A stretch of 64,000 bases of DNA from Marasmius tenuissimus (Eukaryota; Basidiomycota; Agaricomycetes; Agaricales; Marasmiaceae), in NCBI GenBank assembly GCA_029532415.1, contig JAQOTA010000044.1:62001-126000 (forward strand). Reading direction: 5' to 3'. Under the pieces are notes generated by a model. It made no database searches. It had not been told where the DNA came from and was given only the letters and a program-made list of their open reading frames with translations. Below, piece by piece: positions 49,659 to 59,285 of this stretch (position 1 is its first letter; each line of letters begins with the position of its first letter). A program made the translations under genes and the position numbers.

Positions 49659-50786
49659 ATGAATCCATCCTCTTTTGCCAAAAACTTGTTGGAACGTACA
49701 CCTGCGCTGCCGCCAGAGATAACGTATGTCATGTGATTAGTTGCCTTTTGCGTTCGTTGCTCAGTTTCTCATTAGCGCCAGGAGCCTGTCTTTGAAAATA
49801 CTCTTGAACGACGAAGGCGACAACTTTCTATCTCTCCTCACCCCCGTCGACAGATATCATCTTTCCAAATGCTGCATCCAGTTCTTCCGCGATATCTTCG
49901 ATTACAACTTGCGCCTATACGACATCGATAGATACCTTTCTTCGCGGATCAACGAAGACCAACTCGACCAATTTCGCGCAATCCCAAAGTGCGACCGGGG
50001 CTGTAATCGGGGGCACCTCCGCTATGCACTTCTTCGAAGGAGCCCGCTCTTTAGAGTCAGACTCCCTCAACATATATGTTGATCACGCCTCATGGGAGCA
50101 ATTTTTGCCGTTCCTTCTCAACGTTGGGTATGAGTACTCCGCTGAGCACCCGCAGCCAACCACTCTTTCTGCTCTTTTCAATTGGGTTCGTTATACCGCC
50201 GAGGGAAACATCCCTACTATGGAGTTTCGAGTAGATGGGACGAGAGGGGTAGTAACCACTGTACATTTCGTCAGGATGAGAAGTGGAGTCCGTGAGTAGA
50301 CCCTTTCTTTTATGCAGTTCGGAGCTGACCGATATACAAGAACAACGCTTAAACTTGGTTGTGACGAATGGTTACCCAATGGTCGCAATTTTGTCAATGA
50401 AGAGTAGTACGTGCCCTTCCTTTTTCTAAATAACGCCGCACTAACAATTGATAGCATGCAATGTGGCAATCATTGCAGGAACGTATGCCATTTCCATTTA
50501 CCCTTACTCCACCCATCACCGAGAAGAAGGGATAGTTAACTGCAGACCGCCGTCTGTTGACACGCAATCGGCATTGGATAGCTATGTTGACTTGGGATAT
50601 ACGCAGCACTGTAGTCCATTCACCTGGGCCGTATTGAAGCGAAGCACAGAATTCGCTCGACATCGGCAACTAGGTGGCAGTGCTTCATGGAATATCCCGT
50701 TGCATGGAAAAGCCATCGCCGAAGCCGACGAATCGAATTCAGCATACGCAATTGATACGCTCCCCTCTCTCAAGATGGTCTCATAG
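49659..50786 (+). pseudogene. F-box-like gene with nucleotidyltransferase-like motif, frameshifted
   Basis: Exon 49659-49723 (MNPSSFAKNLLERTPALPPE) and a 52-nt intron (49724-49775), then LLNDEGDNFLSLLTPVDRYH (F-box-like) and DYNLRLYDIDRYLSSRI. A one-base frame change near 49985 separates this from GAVIGGTSAMHFFEGARSLE and SLNIYV. Then WEQFLPFLLNVGYEYS, MEFRVDGTRGVVTTVHFV, an intron starting GTGAGT at 50291, LNLVVTNGYPMVAILSM, an intron at about 50407-50454, and CNVAIIAGTYAISIYPYSTH to a stop at 50786. I remember a large Agaricomycete family with GSTAL…FF…SDLDLYV here. The GS…DxD arrangement resembles the active site of nucleotidyltransferase-fold proteins. In this copy the acidic residues are S-L-N. 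Confidence 0.6.
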
Positions 50787-52679
50787 ACATCGTCACTAAA
50801 CATCCGAAACGCCTTCGCTACCGATTATGAAGTTCGAACAAACTGCAATTGGAGAACCGGATACCCGGTGGCAGACCCTTGTAGAGGCCTGGCAAGTCAT
50901 CTAAACCCGCCTGCTACGGCATGTGGACGCTGCGACCCCAATCCTTGCGACGAGTAAGTTTCTATCCGTGCAGTTGTTCCAACATTAATGGTCCGATAGA
51001 TCTTCTGTGGCCGAAGCGGTTTTGAACATCATAGAAAGACATATCCTTTCGAATGATGGGGTGGATAATGACCTCAGAACGTTCGTCGCCACTGCATCGA
51101 GTTCTTTGTTACACGAGGCAGCAAAGGTCGTCTCGATGGTCATTTGTAAATAGGCACGGTTGGAGACGACCGCCATAATTATAACTAGCCAGTATGAGCT
51201 TGTGGCGAACTCGCTCAGTTTTGAGTGGAGGATACGGTGGTTGCTGTACTTATCCGCATCATCTAGCTCACCCTAAAGCAATTCCATTCGGTATACATCC
51301 TGCTCGCTCTGGGAGTGTACAACTAAACACCGGTCAAAAACATGATTGCAGCTTCAAAGTGCGGAAGAACGACAGCCCATAATTTGGGGGGCCAAAAATC
51401 TCCAAACATCGTACTCGCTGCATCAGGAAGGGTCGAACCCTCAAGCAATGGCATACCACCTCGCTGTGCAATGAATGACGACGCGTTACTCACTACGCTA
51501 GCAGCCGGTATTAAATAACTAAGAACCCTTGAATATAGTAGGTCTTCCAAGAATGATGTATAAGGAGCCTGGGCACTCACTACCCAATTATGAACGTCGG
51601 CGGACGCGCTCGAGGGAGATGAGGGCCCAAGCCTGTTTATAAACGGACAGGGTATAGATGGCGCAGGGTATAGATGGCGGTCATGTATGCATTGGCTGCT
51701 CATGACCGTTTATAAACGGGCAAGCTAGGATCAAGCTGAGGTCAGGCTTACTGGTGGGAGGACGCACCGCATAGGGAGCACTTATAATCGGGGGGGATTA
51801 TATTACAGGCAATGGTTATAAATGACCTACATGGACTGTTGGTTATTTGATGTGAAGCTCCTTCCGACTAAATCAATGTCAAGATATCAATCATTGTCGC
51901 TTTCATACCGGTCGTGCCATTCGGGAACTGTCCTCGGTGAGTCATCCTCGCGGATCCTCACGGGGTCCAATATAATTTCTCACAGAAAGACACAGATCAA
52001 ATGTAGATCTTCCCTATACGGTGCGCTTTCCCGTCTCTCTTTTCCCACTTACCTCCTTGTTGATGCTTTTATATAGTGCGCACCCTCTCCGACGAGGAAG
52101 GGAGTCCGCCTCAGCAGCCCGGCGCTACAGCGTAAAGCTTCAAGGGCAGGTGTCGTGAGTGGCATGTATGAGGGTCCCGTTGACGAAGCGCTTATGGCTT
52201 TCTGGATTTCCTGGTCTGCTTGTGGAGACAATCGGAAAGCGACTGGTAAAGTTGCGGTCGGCCTCAGTGGTATTTACCTGCTAATTTTCACCTGCGAACC
52301 TCTAGATAAGTCCCGATGAGGACAAATTTCGGTGCTATGAGCTACGTACGTGACTTAAATGACCTCAAAGACCGATCGCTCACACGTCCATACCCAGGCT
52401 TTTATCGATATCCTTAGTGAGTTGAAGTGGTCCGCCTTCACACGACTGTTTCTCAATCAATGTTTTACAACAGAGAGAAAAACCCCGATTAATCCTATCA
52501 TTCCCTCCTCAAGAGTTTCCTCAAATCGGGAGCTCACATCACACTGTGAGTTTTCAGAACGCATCTTAGGCATAAGCTAATGTCAATCTTTGTAGGATAC
52601 CTACCGCGATATTATCGAATCTCGTTCAACTAGGCAAACTGCGCTCCATCTCGGATGAAAACTCATCAGCTCGCCGGTC
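50787..52679. other. No confident gene
   Basis: Contains a 16-bp tandem (CAGGGTATAGATGGCG twice, about 51648-51680) and two copies of GTTTATAAACGG (51634 and 51708), the second within a perfect 14-bp palindrome. Minus-strand 51323-51703 is open but unrecognised. Confidence 0.45.
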
Positions 52680-53280
52680 GTGAAGCATAACCAGAAGAGA
52701 TCACTTCACGAGATTTTTACTCGCGCCAAGTTCCGCTACCTCTTGACTTTCGACCCAGCGGAAGTACAGTATTATTGCCCTCCCCGCTTATCGGCCTACA
52801 ATGTGTGGGCAAACCATGATAATTACCCCAAGAAATGGAAGAGCTCGGAGGAGATATCAAAATCGTTTGGATTGGACCTAAGAGAACAGAGAAGGTCATC
52901 TTCTATCGCCATGGTATGTTTGTCAACAGGCTCGTCCTCCCTCTCTGGTTAACCTCGCTGTCTGTAGGTAGTGGTTACTTGACTTCCCTCATACCGGTGG
53001 TGATGACTTTCTGGCGATACGTTCAGCTCGAGCTTGAGAAGCAGGGAATCCAGGTCGGGGTGGCTTGTCTGATTTACAGTAGGCCGTATCATTCGTCCCC
53101 GTCCTCCGGGACTTAAAGCTCACAGTGGTTTCCAGCGCTCATTCTGGAAGCAGCATTCCCCAACCCGCTCCAACAAGTGGCTATTGCTATAAATTACCTA
53201 CTCGCTTCGGGTGTGGACGCAGATAACCTTAATCAGCTAGCAGGAGATTTAGCTGGAGGAAACCTAGTTCTCTAGCTCCT
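52680..53280 (+). pseudogene. Alpha/beta-hydrolase (Abhydrolase_3-like), decayed
   Basis: Open from 52680: KFRYLLTFDPAEVQYYCP, LSAYNVWANHDN. After a one-base frame change near 52838 come EELGGDIKIVWIGPKRTEKV and IFYRHG. A 54-nt intron (52914-52967) leads to GSGYLTSLIPVVMTFWRYVQ, LEKQGIQVGVACLIY. A 57-nt intron (53079-53135) leads to LILEAAFPNPLQQVAIAINY, GVDADNLNQLAGDLAGGNL. The oxyanion HGGG is HGSG. The nucleophile elbow, GDSAGG in the family, reads GDLAGG (TTA at 53249-53251), so the catalytic serine is gone. An in-frame TAG follows at 53273-53275, and the histidine part is missing. Confidence 0.78.
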
Positions 53281-53448
53281 CTCTCGGCGAACTTGGAAGT
53301 CGGCAGTCAACCGGCTGGACGCCACTCTCAACCACTCCTCCAAGTCCATTGAAGTGAACACTGCGGTTTCCATCATAAACTGAGCGGTGTTGACTGAAGC
53401 AATCAAAATTCTAATGTAATCATCACAAATGAAAGATATTTCTCTATT

Positions 53449-54090
53449 CTAAGCCCACTTGTAACTCAACGCCTTCTCAACCAACCCCACCCGTCCCTTA
53501 CTCCACCCACTCACACTCTTCCACTCCTCGCTCCTCTCCCATACATCAACCTAATCACAACCATATGCGCCACAAACGCCAAATCCGTAAATACAAGCCT
53601 TTCATCCCAACTCGTCATACATCCCCCTCGTCTGATCCCACAGCTCTGCCACAGGCTGCTCGGGGGTAAGCTTCAGAGCGATGATATCCCCATACGTCTT
53701 CTTCCTCGCCGCAATAAGCTCCTCCGAAGTGCACTCCTCGCGTTTACCCATAATAGCAGGTAACAGCCCCATCAACTTCGTCTCGATCGAATGGATAAAA
53801 ACCTCTTGGAGGACTTCAGTTCCCTCCGGCATCACCCTCGGAGTGTCCGGGTACGCTTCTTCAAGGTACTTCGCGATTAGGGGTGAGTCCGATACGACTT
53901 TTTCGGTAGAGGAATCGACGATGAAGGGGAGGGGATTGTCCAGTTGGGTGATCCATCGGGTTCGGTGGTGGTGGGAGGGGCGCCGAGAGATTTTGCCGTC
54001 GATTCGGTGTCTTCGAAGTTGATGGTTTTTATTTCGAAGGGGATGGATTTTCAGTTGAGGGTGAATCTGGATATATATACTGTGAGTTAG
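53449..54090 (-). pseudogene. Glutathione S-transferase, decayed
   Basis: N-terminal thioredoxin-like part, 54075-53940: RFTLN, in-frame TGA where a large aromatic residue is expected, KSIPFEIKTINFEDTEST, then KPTTT-like PPTTTEPDGSPNWT. A frame change near 53935 leads to LPFIVDSSTEKVVSDSPLIA and KYLEEAYPDTPRVMPEG. The helical C-terminal part (LLPAIMGKREECTSEEL) ends at a stop (53602). Remnants of the expected last helices continue in other frames (FTDLAFVAHMVV; ERSEEWKSVSGW) to TAG at 53449. The pattern is that of fungal GSTs related to bacterial beta-etherases, cytosolic detoxifying enzymes. Confidence 0.82.
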
Positions 54091-54772
54091 CAACACGGAA
54101 AAGCTAGGAGATCCCGGACTGGGGGACTCGCATCACTTTTTGGACATGTGGTGATGTCCCCGTTTCCTCAGGGAATTAGGAAGGTCCCACATCGTAGAGA
54201 GTGTCCGTCTTGTTGTTGAAGCTGGTTTTGGAGGTGAGAAGTTTGGATAAAGTCTGAGGAGCGCACGGGCTCCTTTTATACGGGGCTACATCCCGATTGG
54301 ACCGCTATATAAAAGTAACGTTGAACGGTAACCTCGAAAATCGGCATATAGGTCAAAGGATCGCAGCCAACGTTGGACTACGATCAGTTTAATTTAAACC
54401 CCAGCTTAGACGTAATAATAGCAGTATCAACCTGAGCTTTGTGCTGCATAGCTGCGTAAACCGTGCTGTGGTTCTAACCACACTCCGCTTTCTATGAAAA
54501 GATATGTGGCCACAAACTCCTTGCACAACCCCAAAACTTACTTGTGGTAGTGGACACTTGTGGGTGCAATGTTTTTAAGTACCGAACCGGCAATTACGGC
54601 CTGCCTATGTAACGGCTCGGAATTCACCAATCTCTCGTTACTCAAACTGCCGCTTGGCGATCACCCGCCATGAGGTTCTTACATGCCGAAATGTTGATAT
54701 TGGACTCTCACAGCCACCTGGCGCATTGCTGACCAGCACACTCATCCGCTCATCTTCGTACAGTTTAGCCAA

Positions 54773-57700
54773 ATGCCAAGATCTCAAAACCAACAAGTCT
54801 GCACTGAACCCGGATGCTTATTCAGGGACAGCGTCCCTAATACCAAAGGCCACAATTACGCCTACCACAATACGGAGTACAAGATTCACTGGAAAGACTG
54901 TGAGCAGTATTGCCATGTCTCCTACTGCGTCAGCCGGCTCACTCTACCCACTCCTAGATAACGGCAAAAAGAGAACCGCAACTATCAACAGAGGTGAAGA
55001 CGGGAGGGTACGATGTCCCTGCAGAAACGGCGGCCACGATTGTTATGATGTGAATATCATCTACAAAATATGCAAGTTGAAAATGCATCCACCACGATTC
55101 GACACAACGTTCCGCGATAGCCCACAATCCGATGATCTGAACGACGAGATAAACGAAGAGGACAGTGTTGGCGCCGTGATCGATGAAGAGGGAAATGTTG
55201 GCGCCATTATGGATGGAGAGGAGGATGCTGACGTTGTGATGGATGGGGAGGCCGTGGATCCGCTACGCTCATGGGAATCCATGTACGAAATGGGGCAGGT
55301 GGGCTCCTACTCTCATGAGGAACTCACTCTGTCTGAGAGCCCCGCCGAGACAACCGTTAGCACAGCATTGCTCGTTGACGGCGATACCCCTTCCTTCCTC
55401 CCAACCCGCGATCCTCCCGCGAGCAACCCAAATATGTCCACTGGTAGAGTTCTTTCGCGACTCATCCTCGTAGCAGTGACTAACGTATTAGAAGATTCTC
55501 AGGGTCTTCCTCATCCGACCCAGACTGCTGATCCTTTCGCACAATTTTCAAAACATTGCAAGAAGGCCGGTTGCCAATTTCCTTACGACTCAAGCGGTAG
55601 CCACGGTAAAGCTTATCATAGCGAGTACAACCGGATATGGTATTGTGGTAAGTATCTGTACTTTCATTCGGCGGGCATGGTTGACACGAGTCCGAAGGGA
55701 AACAGGAGACAATGCGCAGGCAGGCTGATGACAAAATACCATGCCCTTGCGGAGCTCCCCCCCATGCCCGTCACAACCACCACAAAGTCTCGCTACAATG
55801 CAAGCTTCCAACACACCCTGATCCTAGCGACGGATCACAGTATCCCGACACATATGGCGATGATGCCCTGGAGTTCGCGAGGTACAAGTCAATGATACAA
55901 CTAGTGCCTCACGCTTCCCACATCCCCCAACCTTTGCTGCTACCACCCAGAGGTCGTACACCTATTGAAGGGGATAATTCCATCCAGCCTTTCAGCGGCG
56001 ACATGGTGTCGGGCCCCGTCCGAGTCATTCCTCCAGCTCCTGTTCCTCCACCGCTTTCATCACAAAATTCCTTTCCAGCACCTGCTTCACCAGCTCCGGG
56101 TCTCGTGGATACGCATATATCCCTTTCGTCTCCTCCCCTATTGACCAGTTCGCTGCGGAGCAATGATGAGCTGCTGTCGGACCGCGGTGAGTTGCAGGAC
56201 AATGACGAGCTCCTGCTAGATGACGATGAGCTCCTGCCGGGTAACGACAACGATAACGACGACGATAACGACGATTACGACGACGAGTCACTCTCTGAGT
56301 ATGATCAGGCAATACGTCAGCTGAGGAAGCTCCAGACTGTAGTGGTGCAGTACAACCGCACTGCATGCCTCCAATGTCTCAATCTCGTCCGGTGGGACAA
56401 TATGCACAGCCACCAGAGAACCCACCTGCCGGCGCGTTCCCGCGGTTGTCTCCCTTCAACTGAAGTCTTCCGAAAGCTTCTGTGTGCCGCTCGTGCAGAC
56501 AACCCAGAGGAATTCGGGAGTGGGCCCATTCAACGACTTGACTATGTCAAAGACGTAGAAGCCTACAAGTGCGCAGAAGCTGGTTGTGGCGTTATCAAAG
56601 GGGCAATCAAAACTTTGAGAACACACCAACGAGAAGCTCATGTCATACCCAAGGGTCGTTCGGGTCGCTACGCGGTGGTGAAATGCCATGAAACGGACCA
56701 GTTCAATGCGTACAAGGACTGGGTGGAAATCCTCCCTACAGAGGCGGTCACCCCCTCAGATATTGTGGCGACAATCAAGAGGGCTGCGAAGAAGGACAAC
56801 CTTTATGGAGAATCCCCTTCCTCTATCTTCCAGGCAGCCCAGTCAGTCCAGGAGAAGAACGTGCTGTATGGCATCCTAGGATGGGATGAACACCTTCAGG
56901 GAACTCGAATCCGATCTATCCGCCTTGCTGCAAGTGCCAGTCATCACACCTCTTTTCCCTGTCACACGTATGTGAAGATAGCAGCTAAAGCCCACTTTCA
57001 GGCTGTTGGGACAAAAGTATCAAAACTACAAGACCTGACTCTTCGGCGCATTCGCTCGGATGTGGTTGGGTATGTTTTGAGTACGATTGATGGGAACACA
57101 TCATTGGACTTACACTCTTACAGGGCACTCCATCGCCACACATTCAAAAGGCCACAAGAGTCCCGCACGATGGACAGATATGCTAGCTTTACAGCGCGCT
57201 TCATCTCTTTCCTCTTGATCGTGATGGAGAACCCTATCGCAGGCTTCCCAGTTCCACTTCATCCTGAGACTGAGAGACTCCTCCACGAGCTTCAGAGCAG
57301 AGTGCTAGTCGCGCTAAGGATGGCACCCCCGGAGAAGAACAATTCTGACCTAGAGGGTACTGGCGAGGACAATCTTGATAGCATGGATGAATTTGATGAT
57401 GAAGATGAGGACGAGGATCTCTTTGATGATGAGAGGGATGTAGAAATGGAGATCAATACTGACATGGTCAAGGAGGACAAGATCGAGGCAGAGGATGAGC
57501 CTAACGATGGGGATCACTGCGGTGCACACCTTTTGAATGTCATGGCTTCTATTCACGATGTTCTCTGGTCCCTCCTCTGCCAGCCTTCGGAGGCGTATTG
57601 CAACAATGCCCAGCTTTGCCCACTGAAGAGATTTATCATCGCTTCACATCTCCAGAACGATGATGGCCAAGTCGCTGAGCCTGCCCAGATTCCACCCAAC

Positions 57701-59285
57701 ATTGCTGCAATTCTGTGGTGTTTACGAGGAACTGCTGTTTTGAAGATCTTGGGGCTGAGGGGAAAATATTCGACCATGCATCAGTGAGTTGAACAGTTAT
57801 CCTTGCTCAGGATGTCACTTACTCCTGATAAGAGCATACATTCAAGAGGTGGAACAGCACCTGACTGTAGGTCAGCAGAATCTCTTCACCTCACTGAGAG
57901 ATACAACCAGCCAGCTGTCGCGCATTGCGGGCCTTCAGCTCCGCAAAGCACGTTTTGATCTTGACATGCGTAGTGAGCACATCTCACTGGATGGGCAGCC
58001 AGTCTGCATCGAAACCTTTTTCGATTCTATCCGCGCTCTCACAGAATCAACCTTCCAGAGAGTCGAGGCAGATATTTTACCCCAAGGATTTCCTACGAGT
58101 GAACTAATGGTCCGCATTGACAATGGGATCAATCAGAGGAAATCGGGTGCTTCACAGCGCTTCATCGACAGAACAAACAACATAGCACATGGCTACTGCT
58201 TCATAGATGAGGAAAAAAACGGACTCTCAAAGTTCATCAACGTATTGATGAACAGTCTGACTAAGGATGAAAAACTAGTACTCTACCAACAGAGCAATAA
58301 AGGTTATGTTCCTGCGACAGGTGAAGTAGTTGACTGGTTTCTCTTGTTTGACCTGTTGTGCTTATCTGACACACAGGGAACATCAGCAGATGGTTCAGGG
58401 CGCTTGATGATGTTGTCAAGACTTTATACTACCTCATCCAGTGCACTTGTGGCGGTGGGGCTCGCAGCACTGAGTTTCAACGTCTCCTCTTCAGGAATGA
58501 AGCTACGCGACCTCGCCACTTCCAGTTGGTTGGTGGCTCTCTGTCTATAATCACGACCTATGTCAAATCCCAGTCCTGCACTGGCAGAGGCATGCCTATC
58601 ATTCGGACTCCAGCTTTCGCAGTCAGTCGGCTCCTGATACTTGTTTTTGGGATCATCTTCCCCGCTGCTGCTCTAATTGGGAATCATACCATCTTGGGCA
58701 CAGAGAAAGCTAGGTGTTACGCACACGGGACATTCATTGAGAGTGGTGTGTGTATGCCTGCTCATAAGCTCTCTGCTGCCATAGGCCTCCATACTTCCCA
58801 GACAATTCAGTTGACACTGAAGCAGAAAGATTTCCGACAATTGATGACTACCCTACAGGTCGCTTTTCTTACAGTCTCCGGGATCGCAGAGCAGAACGAA
58901 ACAGGCACAAGATTGGTCCACGAGATGTTTGGCCGGACCCTGGAGACTGGTCAGAAGCAATATATTATTGATGTTCACAATGCACAATCTCGGATATCTG
59001 TGGACAGGCGGACGGTCATGCAAACACTTTCTCACAAGTGGCACGAGCGAATTGGTCTGCCTCATCCAGATCTACACGATGACACCCAGGCGGGCAACGA
59101 AGTATGTGCTATCCCTGTACCATCAAATTGCGCCTAATCAGACCCTCTGGTTTCAGCCACAGGTTTCTCTGGCTCAAGTTGATGCTCTGATCACACAAAG
59201 GTTGAATGAGGCGATGCAGGCGCAGACACAAGGTTGGTTTGTGGATATGCGCACAGAGCCTCGACTCATATCACATAAATTATGA
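54773..59285 (+). CDS. OrsD-type zinc-finger protein with tyrosine-recombinase-like C-terminus
   Basis: Six exons: 54773-54899, 54958-55647, 55698-57783, 57833-58320, 58377-59101, 59157-59285, giving 1414 residues with all phases consistent. Two copies of a Cys/His module lie near residues 10-80 (CTEPGC…HNYAYH, then CPC…CK…HP) and 246-305 (CKKAGC…H…H, then CPCG…CKLPTHP). Acidic linkers follow. An OrsD-like double finger is near residues 495-580 (CLQCLNLVRWDNMHSHQRTH; CAEAGCGVIKGAIKTLRTHQ). A helical region contains HTFKRPQESRTMDRYASF. The C-terminus has GGARSTEF (Arg 1160), TTYVKSQ, KDFRQLM and GRTLETGQKQY (Tyr 1326). This gives R, K, KxxR and Tyr with tyrosine-recombinase spacing. Relatives are the N-terminal halves of Agaricomycete TLH-type RecQ helicases. 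No helicase is present here. An extra in-frame 48-nt intron at 55444-55491 is possible. Confidence 0.8.
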
